Of a stretch of 64,000 bases of DNA, positions 9,001-17,900 are shown piece after piece. The DNA is from an uncultured Bacteroidales bacterium (GTDB taxonomy: Bacteria > Bacteroidota > Bacteroidia > Bacteroidales > UBA932): NCBI GenBank assembly GCA_934695325.1, contig CAKUVD010000003.1:1-64000 (forward strand), in the 5' to 3' direction. Position numbers and translations under genes: made by a program. Below the pieces are notes generated by a model that worked only from the letters and a program-made list of their open reading frames with translations, had not been told where the DNA came from and did no database searches. Position 1 is the first letter of the stretch. Every line of letters begins with the position of its first letter.

Positions 9001-10326
9001 GGATGGTGTCGTAAAGGTAGGTATCCGATTAGTCTGAATGCCCATGCTGATGCTTTCAAGAAGTGTGTTGCCAATAATCCCGCCAAGTTTAGAGACTTTG
9101 TGTTCAAACTTACAGCGAGGAATGATATAAAAGACATTTATAAGGAGGCCGGAGTAGTTGGATTGCTTATTGGAGGTAATGAGCCTAATTCATTATGGGA
9201 AATCACAAAACCTTATATCACCATAAATTATGCTACTGAAAATAGTTATTCATTCTGTCAGATTGCGGAATATTATATACAAAATGGGAATGAGCACTTG
9301 GATGATATTTTGAGACTGGCAGAAGCAATCACAAAAATATCATTCGACAAGAAGAGTTCTCTTATAGATTCTTCCCAGAATGATTCAAGCAATTTAGAAA
9401 GAAGAGCTACACATCTTTTAGAGAGCGCTATTAACTCGCCACAAGGACATGCCATGAAGCTGCTGATACGCGCCTGTGCTATCCCAGAAAGAAGAGTACA
9501 GATTTACAATTTTATCAGTAGCACTCTTCCGTATCTGTCAGATTGCTTAAGAACTCTCCCTTTGCATTATCTATATGTAACAGAATATTTTGACGAGACT
9601 TTGTATTTCCCATTGATGAAAGAGATCTTGAAAGAACTAGGCCCTGAGGCTTTAGCAATCAGAGGGGATGCGATACAATGGTGCTATTACCACAAAAATG
9701 ATATTGTGAAAGAATATATTGATAAAGTTGAGTCCAATCCTTTAAGTCAATTAATTCTATCGCAAATATATTTCTATGGTCTTAGTAGTGAAAAGAATCT
9801 CAAAGATTGCAAAGATCGTTTGGAAAGAATACTATCCTTGGGAGACGAGTGTATCATCTCTAAGATCGTTGAGATTTCTATGAAATCATATCGTTTACCT
9901 GAGCTATATGAGTATTCCAAAATCTTTCTTGAGCGTTATGCAACTGATGATAGGGAAAAGGTAGCTGATGCTTATTGTTGGTATTGTAGCGAGTTACCAA
10001 CTGACGCATTTGATTTTTATTGTAGCATAGCAAAAACATGGGCGGGGAAAAGGCACCGCGAAATTCATGAGCAACTTGATTATATAATGAAGTGCGTCTC
10101 GGAATTCCCTAAGAAATGTTATGAATTCATTAAAAGTCAAAATTATTCGGTGATTGATAGCCAATGGTCTGTAGATAACGATGTAGTTAAGGTACTCCTT
10201 GAGATATATAAAAAGTTAAAAGAAGATGATGCTAGAGAATCAATGAATGAGATTATGGACTTATTTGATGAGTATATCTACAAAGGTAACAGAATGGTGT
10301 TGGATGCAGTAGAGAAGATGAATTGA
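6052..10326 (+). CDS. STAND-like NTPase with N-terminal PD-(D/E)XK-type domain (Avs-like architecture)
   Basis: A large single-gene candidate of 1424 residues. Residues about 30-75 read EGGSQTDIDGYI, then TVQIKH, the E...D...QxK spacing of DUF4365/Mrr-like nucleases. A P-loop NTPase follows: LLVGNAGVGKSAL near 230, Walker B VILIVDQIDAL near 290, and an SCRKYD segment near 340 as in NACHT/STAND proteins. From about 450 on the protein is alpha-helical with no motif I can name, and is probably a helical-repeat sensor. This order (effector, STAND motor, helical sensor) is that of Avs anti-phage proteins, which detect phage proteins and then trigger the effector. The gene follows the LlaJI unit by 38 bases with no obvious promoter. 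Identity as an Avs relative is inference. Confidence 0.7.
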   Translation: MSEILPHKTIYPSNILDKETVSLVRNIFPKNIVDASSLQEGGSQTDIDGYIRICDEKGYERATITVQIKHLTNASSEDIAFYDIPSTLYGYAGIHKGEVVIFIAGEPEKERFFWKYISLNDVKDIELSENNTQKSFRHHFYPAEICSKANVTDTVKCWKELYAQRMNAIQDDEQQAERFVKLQRASFSSISTGLHGVTNSHICRSQLDELKQWMFQVPNNNEKRVCLLVGNAGVGKSALLKEFIDAFDGKSAKFVCIKADSIEASSNPITLERLRNAITYYSSQSDKVILIVDQIDALSQCLSNDRNHLNAILSILSSLKEWPNVRAVVSCRKYDLEYDASLNNIKDLSETIELGELTDEEVVFALNKLEGSLEKKLSKATLQILKTVQTLNTFCILYRRNPSKLDFSNSIELYDALWNEYVCKVKAPFNAIEIEKSLFFIATTIQKSETLKPRLCPTTEQQRTFDYLASCGIISIDGCTVSFFHQTFYDYTLARQYVASGKSFVEDIENDFQGLELRTIVKAILEYEYGHNETMFINDARHILTSPRTRLHIKLLTISILAFSNAPHHEDKKLINDVCGKDEKLMVYFLRGVHDNGWFATIKKLVKGILPNVEKENQTFFPIVDCLSRYAFNNPDDVFKLVKTINDERTRLFTIAYILRSPNDYRNDRVLEAYNETKPQNVHFVVDLIKDAFKTNEKFAFTEAERILSEYLLSDKKENRHNGYELVEVLFPSLLSHRPKELLMTLHNSIVGVIEKTSHSVHHGFSVSGVFSDLYTEDYVSKILNMYENLLTQFSSDVLLMRPIVKKLMSLNNETSVSMAFASMTANPCLYDDIIRQLQLNTITIEHHLHSDIEYFYLNMLKAWYLTLDKKDAVEYQNKVLSYTSTCDFIPNKDRRFSPYLYPNLWRDKWVLICNTLPVNGVTLNVRRCSQALKRRFGEPYIVERPDHTIHAAVCCGGVVSDEVYPRWPISNWLSSFLKLNEKGWCRKGRYPISLNAHADAFKKCVANNPAKFRDFVFKLTARNDIKDIYKEAGVVGLLIGGNEPNSLWEITKPYITINYATENSYSFCQIAEYYIQNGNEHLDDILRLAEAITKISFDKKSSLIDSSQNDSSNLERRATHLLESAINSPQGHAMKLLIRACAIPERRVQIYNFISSTLPYLSDCLRTLPLHYLYVTEYFDETLYFPLMKEILKELGPEALAIRGDAIQWCYYHKNDIVKEYIDKVESNPLSQLILSQIYFYGLSSEKNLKDCKDRLERILSLGDECIISKIVEISMKSYRLPELYEYSKIFLERYATDDREKVADAYCWYCSELPTDAFDFYCSIAKTWAGKRHREIHEQLDYIMKCVSEFPKKCYEFIKSQNYSVIDSQWSVDNDVVKVLLEIYKKLKEDDARESMNEIMDLFDEYIYKGNRMVLDAVEKMN

Positions 10327-10327
10327 G

Positions 10328-10348
10328 TAGAGTATATTACATACTCTA
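10328..10348. terminator. Short hairpin after the STAND gene
   Basis: Perfect 8-bp arms TAGAGTAT and ATACTCTA with a 5-base loop begin two bases after the stop codon. There is no T-run, so it may be a weak terminator or only a processing hairpin. Confidence 0.35.
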
Positions 10349-10390
10349 AGACATGATTGTTTTTGACAAAAAGAGATTAATAGAATATAT

Positions 10391-11263
10391 ATGAGCAAAA
10401 TATCAATCCGTTTCTTCGATGACCGTGAGGTCAGGGCTATTTGGGATGAGGAGAATTCCAAATGGTGGTATAGTGTGCTTGATATTGTAGGTGTTCTTAA
10501 TGCGCAGGATGACTATACGAAGAACAGGAACTACTGGAAGTATCTGAAGGGGAAGTTGAAGAAAGATGGCGTCGAACTGGTTAGTGACACTAACCAGTTG
10601 AAAATGCGAGCACCTGATGGAAAGATGAGATTGACTGATGTCCTTGATGCTTCCGGTGTTATAGAATTGGCGAAGAATATGCCTAATAACAAGGCTTCGC
10701 GGTTCATCGAGTGGTTTACTTATGGTGAAGATACTATTGACGGGAAGAGCAAGGCAAAAGCATACACTTTATTCGAGACTTCTCTGCTTGACAGCATTGA
10801 GGTCGGAACTGTAAAAGGACTTCAGCAGATTCACGCTTATCTGTTCGGTGGATTGTATGACTTTGCCGGGCAGATTCGTTCGGTGAATATTTCCAAAGGC
10901 GGATTTACTTTCGCTCCAGTGACGTTTCTTTCGCAGACATTGCATAATATTGAGCAGATGCCTGAATGGTCATTCGATGAGATTGCTGACAAATATGTGG
11001 AGATGAATGTTGCGCATCCGTTCCGCGAAGGCAACGGGCGAACTATGAGAATTTGGTTGGATCTGATTCTGAAGAAGAGGCTTGGGATGTGCGTGGATTG
11101 GAGTCGTATTGATAAATATGCCTATCTTGCAGCAATGGAAAGGAGTGTTGCGGATAGTACAGAAATCAAACGACTTCTGAAAAATGCGCTGACAGATAAG
11201 GTAGATGACAGGGAGATGTTTATGAAAGGGATTGATTATTCGTATTATTACGAGGAACAGTAG
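10391..11263 (+). CDS. BRO-N / Fic domain protein
   Basis: Of its 290 residues, about 1-105 form a BRO-N domain ([13 protein letters not shown], then [13 protein letters not shown]), a DNA-binding module of phage antirepressors. Residues 120-270 are a Fic domain with an intact active site, [12 protein letters not shown] near 210, where the His deprotonates the target hydroxyl and the GNGR loop holds the nucleotide. Fic enzymes usually AMPylate proteins. No inhibitory (S/T)xxxE(G/N) helix is obvious beside the motif, and no separate antitoxin is seen. The gene stands between a STAND gene and a helicase operon and has its own ribosome-site region, so it is probably independent. Confidence 0.85.
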   Translation: MSKISIRFFDDREVRAIWDEENSKWWYSVLDIVGVLNAQDDYTKNRNYWKYLKGKLKKDGVELVSDTNQLKMRAPDGKMRLTDVLDASGVIELAKNMPNNKASRFIEWFTYGEDTIDGKSKAKAYTLFETSLLDSIEVGTVKGLQQIHAYLFGGLYDFAGQIRSVNISKGGFTFAPVTFLSQTLHNIEQMPEWSFDEIADKYVEMNVAHPFREGNGRTMRIWLDLILKKRLGMCVDWSRIDKYAYLAAMERSVADSTEIKRLLKNALTDKVDDREMFMKGIDYSYYYEEQ

Positions 11264-11269
11264 AGAAAA

Positions 11270-11286
11270 GGTACGCATTGCGTACC
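11270..11286. promoter_or_regulatory. Palindrome between fic and the helicase operon
   Basis: GGTACGCA-T-TGCGTACC is a perfect 17-bp inverted repeat lying 6 bases after the fic stop and 78 bases before the helicase start. It could be an operator for the helicase/DarT operon or a small terminator hairpin; no T-run follows. Confidence 0.4.
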
Positions 11287-11364
11287 CAATTTGAGTTTTA
11301 ACACAACAGTATATGAGCAAAGGAATTAGCATAATATGCCATATCTACAGAATACAATTCGGAG

Positions 11365-14300
11365 ATGATAAAAGATATTGAAAACAACATACAAAAACTT
11401 TGGGAGATGCACACTGAGGCACAGGAACAAATTCTGCGTTCTCACGCAATCCCTATTTCCATCATTCCGGATTCCGCCAATATATCCGGTGGAGGAAAAG
11501 TAACGGTTAAAGCCGATGAAACGAATAAGATTGACTCTTTAATCGAAACCTTCTCTCAATGGTTCGGTGTCAAAACTGATGAATTATCGAACGGATCAGG
11601 ATGTTTTTATGCAGACAAGGACAGCATACCATCATCTGAAATCAGAGACAGGCTGTCGTCTACTGCAGAAGAATGCCATATCAAATTCAGGCCTAACCCA
11701 GTCATTGACGGGACGATTTCATCCAATGACACATCGTTAAAATCGTTTACCTCCATACTTGTAGATTCGTCACTGGATTATTCCTTTGATTCAAAAGGAC
11801 GTCTGCAGATTGCATTGTCTGACCTGGACAAATTAAATGCGAAGTTGGAAGATATTGATAACATAAGTCTCAATATTCCTGAAACGGCGAGTGCAATATT
11901 CCAACTGACCCCCAGCCCGGTATATTTTTTAAAGAAAAAATATCCAAACATTAATTGGTCTCATCAAACAAAAGTCATAGTAAACAAACCTGACGATGAA
12001 TTAAAGTTCTTCAGAACGATAGAAGTAGAAAATGGTTACATTGGGGAAAATCTGCTTACTGAATTATCGGAAATAGTCTCGCTGAGGCTTACCGGATACG
12101 AGTTCGAATTTCATGTTCCAGAAGAGATTCGCAACACGTTCAAGCTAGACCCACAGATTACGTTTCCTCAATTTGACAGCAAGAAAGACGCATACGTAGT
12201 AAAAATAACGGTCAAAGAATCTACCCGCGATGACGAGAATGGCCACGAGGATAACTATTTTGATGATATTAATTACACATATACATTCTATCTACACATG
12301 TTCTCAAGATATTTCGGAAAAGAGAATGTACGGTTGAAATCATCAAGGTTCTATTATAAGTACAGTCTTGATGATTACATGGAGAAGAACATTGACGCCG
12401 CCGATGACTGGAAAGATGATTTTTGGGAAAGTCAGCATGTTATTTTCAACGGCAGTGGAATTTCGGTCAGCAGGAATGCTGAATCCATAGGCATTGACTT
12501 TAATTGGAAGCGATGTTCTATTCAAGAGTTGGTGTCTTCCATCCATGAAGTATCTCCAGACGTCATTATTTCATATTATAGCAATCACAAATGTAATATC
12601 GATTTACACGTACAGGACAAATCTCTTGATAAAGCAGAGCAAACACTCAGAGAAAACTTTCCTTCAATACAGGTTATAAGAAACGATTGGAATGGAGACA
12701 TTTATTTCTATCAAGAATATAACAATCTTTATCAACATGACCGTATATATGCAAGCCTTCAACGCCAGATCGATGAACTCGAGCTTGACGAATATACGAT
12801 TGTATTGAACGACATACCCGCAGGAAAAGAGAAATTTATCTTCAGAGCAGACAAAGCTGGTCAAAGAGAATCTCAGATAGAAATTATACAATCCCTGCGT
12901 GGTAAGGATTTTTGCATCGGAAGTGAGGTTAAAATCGGTCGGCTGATCCGAATAGGCTATCCATTGTTGACCTTTGCATTGGATGACAATGACAAAGACA
13001 GAGTTATAGAGGCATTCCGGAGCAATTCCGTACATCAGCTAATCCCCGATATTACTGGCGATCTCGAAAAAATATATCGCTTAAAAAATTCATTCAAAAG
13101 TATTATAACTGGCAAGGGACTCAAAAACAACAATCTTTCGGAATTCATCTTTGATGCCTCTAAGGCAAAGCCAATAAATGAGGTGGACAACTATATCGAT
13201 GAACGCAGCGAGTACTATCGCGAGTTATCGTCACACTTGTTGAATGGCCGCATTAATGATTCACAAAAACAAGCGATAATAAAAACTTTGCTAGCCGAAG
13301 ATTTGGCTTTGATACAAGGCCCTCCCGGCACAGGCAAGTCAACTGCCATTGCAGAGATAATATGGCAACATATAAGGAAAAATCCTAAAGAGAGGATTCT
13401 TCTTACATCAGAGACAAATCTGGCGGTTGACAATGCGATTGACAGGGTTGTCAACACGACTCACAACTTGGTCAAACCTATCCGTATCGGCGATGATACG
13501 AAACTTGTTCCTGAGGGTCGGCAATTCTCTTTGGAAGCGCTGAAACTTTGGGTTGAAAATGGCATAGTGAAAGGTGTGCGCAGAGGATTCTCGGATGAAG
13601 GTAAAGATGAAGAGACAAACGAAGATAAGAAGCAGAAAATCATTCTTGAGAATTGGACCGAGAACATACTCCGAAGGGCAAACAAGGATCAGATCGGAGA
13701 TATTGCCTTTGAATCCTGGTGCAGATATTTATCAAAACCCTCAAAGGAGACTCGCAGTCTGATTTTTAATCAGTATATTCACCATTGTAATGTAATAGGT
13801 GCTACTTGTAGCTCAATTGGGGAGAAGAATACGAAGGGGGCACCTACCGGTTTTTTCAGATGCTTTTGCGAACTTTTTGGCAAAGTGACTACTACGACAG
13901 GGCGGGATGGCAAGGAACGCAAGATTTACAATGGCAATATTTCTTTTGATACAGTAATCCAAGATGAGTCAAGCAAGGCAACACCGGCAGAGTTGTCGTT
14001 GCCTCTGATTTACGGAAAGAAAAATATAATCATCGGAGATCACCGACAACTTCCCCCTCTCTTGGCAAAAGATGAGTTCATATCGTCACTGGACTATATG
14101 TTGCGAGAGTTGAATGATGGAAAAGAGAAACATAAAGTTCAACGGCTTAAGGCTTATGTGGAAGAGCATTTTGACGAGATGGAGATTTCACATTTTCAGA
14201 GACTTTTCGAGAATATAAGTCCAACCCTTAAAGGCATCTTCAATCGGCAGTATCGAATGCATTGGGCAATAAACGATGCTATTGCACAATTTTACGAAGA

Positions 14301-14994
14301 AGATGGCGGACTGGAATGCGGATTGGATAAGGAACAGGCCGACAATCCAGACATCAGCAATCCCAATAGCCGTTACCACGGAATTGAGATTGATGGCCTC
14401 ATAAGACCAACGGATCATATTATCTGGCTGGACACCGAGACACCAGAGATTGATGATGGTACATCGAAGGTGAATTTCGGGGAGATAGAAGTAGTTAGAG
14501 CAATATTGAATGAATTCAAAAAGTCCGACTCATTCCAACGTTATCAAAACCTTTGGAAGAATGATGAAGACAAGCAGATTGGCTTGATAAGCTTTTATGG
14601 CAAGCAGATAAAACATTTGTGGGAACTAAGCAAAGAGTTCCCAACTCTCCCGATGGAAGTCAACACCGTTGACAGATTCCAAGGGATGGAAAGAAATATC
14701 ATTATAGTGTCAATGGTTCGCAGTTCATGCAAAGCCGCCGGCAAAGAGCAACTGCCAGATTATGAACTATATGGCGAGAGAGGTTATCCTAAACAAAACA
14801 CCTTGGGTTTTGCTCAATCGCCTAACCGATTGAATGTCGCACTGTCAAGAGCAAAGCGCCTGTTGATTATCATTGGCAACAGCGAGCTTTTTAGGCAGAA
14901 AAGGATTTATGACAATGTGTACAAAACAATCAAAGATAGCAAATGTGGTAATATAATAAAATGTGATTTGGAATGGATTGGCAAAAGATTATAG
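11365..14994 (+). CDS. UPF1-like superfamily 1 helicase (first gene of DarT/macro operon)
   Basis: A helicase of 1209 residues. The first 600 residues show no motif I recognise and contain several acidic beta/alpha segments. The C-terminal half is a full SF1B helicase: Q-region SQKQAII, Walker A QGPPGTGKST near 652, motif Ia TSETNLAVDNA, motif II QDESSKA near 868, motif III GDHRQLPPLL near 891, motif IV RQYRMHW, motif V TVDRFQGMERNII near 1104, and motif VI NVALSRAKR near 1156. It should unwind DNA or RNA 5'-3'. Its last 22 bases overlap the next gene in another frame, so the two are translationally coupled and probably work together. Confidence 0.85.
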   Translation: MIKDIENNIQKLWEMHTEAQEQILRSHAIPISIIPDSANISGGGKVTVKADETNKIDSLIETFSQWFGVKTDELSNGSGCFYADKDSIPSSEIRDRLSSTAEECHIKFRPNPVIDGTISSNDTSLKSFTSILVDSSLDYSFDSKGRLQIALSDLDKLNAKLEDIDNISLNIPETASAIFQLTPSPVYFLKKKYPNINWSHQTKVIVNKPDDELKFFRTIEVENGYIGENLLTELSEIVSLRLTGYEFEFHVPEEIRNTFKLDPQITFPQFDSKKDAYVVKITVKESTRDDENGHEDNYFDDINYTYTFYLHMFSRYFGKENVRLKSSRFYYKYSLDDYMEKNIDAADDWKDDFWESQHVIFNGSGISVSRNAESIGIDFNWKRCSIQELVSSIHEVSPDVIISYYSNHKCNIDLHVQDKSLDKAEQTLRENFPSIQVIRNDWNGDIYFYQEYNNLYQHDRIYASLQRQIDELELDEYTIVLNDIPAGKEKFIFRADKAGQRESQIEIIQSLRGKDFCIGSEVKIGRLIRIGYPLLTFALDDNDKDRVIEAFRSNSVHQLIPDITGDLEKIYRLKNSFKSIITGKGLKNNNLSEFIFDASKAKPINEVDNYIDERSEYYRELSSHLLNGRINDSQKQAIIKTLLAEDLALIQGPPGTGKSTAIAEIIWQHIRKNPKERILLTSETNLAVDNAIDRVVNTTHNLVKPIRIGDDTKLVPEGRQFSLEALKLWVENGIVKGVRRGFSDEGKDEETNEDKKQKIILENWTENILRRANKDQIGDIAFESWCRYLSKPSKETRSLIFNQYIHHCNVIGATCSSIGEKNTKGAPTGFFRCFCELFGKVTTTTGRDGKERKIYNGNISFDTVIQDESSKATPAELSLPLIYGKKNIIIGDHRQLPPLLAKDEFISSLDYMLRELNDGKEKHKVQRLKAYVEEHFDEMEISHFQRLFENISPTLKGIFNRQYRMHWAINDAIAQFYEEDGGLECGLDKEQADNPDISNPNSRYHGIEIDGLIRPTDHIIWLDTETPEIDDGTSKVNFGEIEVVRAILNEFKKSDSFQRYQNLWKNDEDKQIGLISFYGKQIKHLWELSKEFPTLPMEVNTVDRFQGMERNIIIVSMVRSSCKAAGKEQLPDYELYGERGYPKQNTLGFAQSPNRLNVALSRAKRLLIIIGNSELFRQKRIYDNVYKTIKDSKCGNIIKCDLEWIGKRL

Positions 14995-17900
14995 ACAGCT
15001 GTGAGCTTATTTATGCGTCAAAACCGCAAGATGAACAATTGCGTAAATGGAGTCTAAAAACTACCAGATGCGATGTGTCTGGATATGATGCATTCCCTCT
15101 TGATGATATTGACATTGTAATATGCTCCGTGCTGAAAGGGCATGATGGGAGATTGGCAGAATTTGATTTGGCAACTATACTTGGATTTAATGTTGTTGAT
15201 AACTTCGACTCTTGCCCCAAAAGGTATGCAGATAAGGCAGAATTAACTCTATTCCGAAAAATCGCTCAATCGGTCATAGATTGGGGTCTCATACTTCGGG
15301 AGAAAACCGATTGTGCCCCAGCGATTTATTCATTGACCGCAATCGGCCAAATCGCCCTGGATCAAAATCAGAAGTTCAAGTTTTATACAGGGCACATCAA
15401 CCTTTATGAAAACTTCGGAATAAATGCCGACGGAGCCCAAGAGGGTTCCTTCTTCCCTTTTCAGTCGGCGTTGAACATTCAATCGGCCCTGTCCGGAAAA
15501 ACAGATCTGGCATATGAGAATGTCCCGAATAATTTCAATATACTGGATGATTCGGAACTGGCCAAGAGGATATCCTCACAATCAAACGGAGTTTACAATT
15601 TCTTTTCAATCAGACAGACATCATGGTATGATATAACGTCATGTAATGTCGATTATAGAATCTACTGTTATGATAATGAAAGTTATCCGTTGATATTTGT
15701 TGATGGTCGACTAAGCCGGGAAACAACGGAACTGTTAAACCGGCCATATAACGCCGCCCTCAAGTCAAATAAAGTTGAATGGGGAAATTATCTCCACCTT
15801 TTGAACGATGATGACGTCATATTAAGCTACGAATCACTGACACCGTTTCTGGATATACTTTCACCCAAGGACATATTAAACTTCAGTCACCGGGTCAAAT
15901 GGGATGACGCTGATTTATTTGATTATTTTGTCAAAGCAGCAGACGCTTCCGACTGGAGAAACATATCTATGTTATCTCCAGTGCCCATAATAGAGAACAA
16001 CATAGGCAAAACATGTTTTTGGGATTGGATTGTGCTCTCAAAGAGACTGTCTCCAGAATTCGTAATTCAGCATTCATCGGATTACAATTGGGATTTCAAT
16101 CTGATCTCGAATAGAGACGATTTTGAAGTTGACGATTACAAGAAACTTTTAGGCAATGAAAAGCTAAAGGGGACCGATTGGGATTGGGAGATATTGCTGC
16201 CTATACTTGGGCAGCAGTATGTTGTTGACAATATTGATCGTCTTGATTTTGATCTTAATGAATTTACGCGCAATGAGATTGCAACAGCATCATTGCTGAT
16301 ACCTCGATACCCCGAAAAGAATTGGGACTTTAAGTTTATATCTGCCAATTACGATTTACCTTTCATAATAGAACATATCAGCGATTTTGAAACTGAAGAT
16401 GATAACGGGAAGCATCACAACAGCCTCGACCTTCTTGTTGTCCTGAAACGGGCTTGTTCATCTGCGGACTATGTCGCCATGTTCTGCGATTCTGATAAAG
16501 TGCGCCAAGTCTATTTAGACAATCATTACACTTTCCCCGGTTATTCTGCCAACACCGAAAGATTCGTCTGGACTGACAGTCTGATCAAATGGTGCGAATC
16601 ATTGGAAATAATCCAGTGGAACGGTGGACGTTATGTGCCAGGATTCGAGGTCAATCCAGCTCTGATATGGGACAATAGTTTTTTTGCAAATCACAGTGGG
16701 AAAATCACAAATGGTCGAGGTTTTACACATATATCATCAAAGATAACCGATTGCCGAATTGTAGATCAATACAGCGATTTTCAATGGGATTGGGGTGCAA
16801 TCTCTTCCAACATTAATCTTACTTCCAACGAAGATTTCGTAAAGAAGCATATTCAAGACTTTAATTTGAATGTCCTTCTGCCAAATCTGAAAGTTGAATT
16901 TCTGACAGACTTATTTGAAAACAACAATTTGGCGACTCTCTTGGACGAGAATAGCTGGATATTTACGACCAATATTGCGCCGGTTGAATTTGTCAGAAGA
17001 CACCTTGACTATAAATGGGAATGGCACATTTTGACAAAGCGATTCTATGCCACGTTGAATATCAATGCCATCGGCAATCCGAAATGGGTAGGAAAATGGG
17101 ATTGGGTGTTTCTTACAAAAAACCTTGATGTTGACAAGATTCTCGCCAACATAGATGACTACAAGGAGTATTGGGATTGGGCTCAATTGACGGAGAAACT
17201 CGATAAAGAGTTTATTTTAAATAATTTAGGTGATTATTATGAATACTGGGACTGGGAACATTTGCTGGACAAAAGGCTAGATTGTTCGGATCTGTCTTTC
17301 TCAAATTATTTGCCAGCTATTGCCGCCTGTCTTTCAAGGATGGCAGAAGAAGATTGCAGTAATTATTGGGCAATCATCACGCGCAAATTCACATACGATG
17401 AACTTGATGATTTAATCAGGATATCATTCAATATGCATATGACCGATATTTTCAAGTGGGACTATCTAGATTTTTACAATCGGGACGAATTCAACCTCAG
17501 AGAATATCTTGAATCTGATATAGAACTGATTGATTGGCACGCGATTTCTGGGTGCAACAAGATAGAAAAAGAATTCAGTTGGGACGAGAAGCTTTTCAGT
17601 GAGAAAATCTGGTTTGACGATGTTTCTCTTTTCTTGAAAGACGAAGACTTCAAATGGGATTTTAAGAACTTGTCGAAAGTACAGATATTTTATTCCAACA
17701 GCAAGGTTCTTACAATCAAACCTCAACTCTGGGATTGGAGCTATATATGCTCAACTAGCCCGATATTCTTGAAAGGAAAAGACTTTATGAAAACATTTAG
17801 GAGGTTTTCTAGATATCTCGACTATCAAGTGCTGTCTTCAAGGCAGGATACCGGTCTAAATGAATCGCTCATTGAAGAGAGGATATCAATGAATTGGGAT

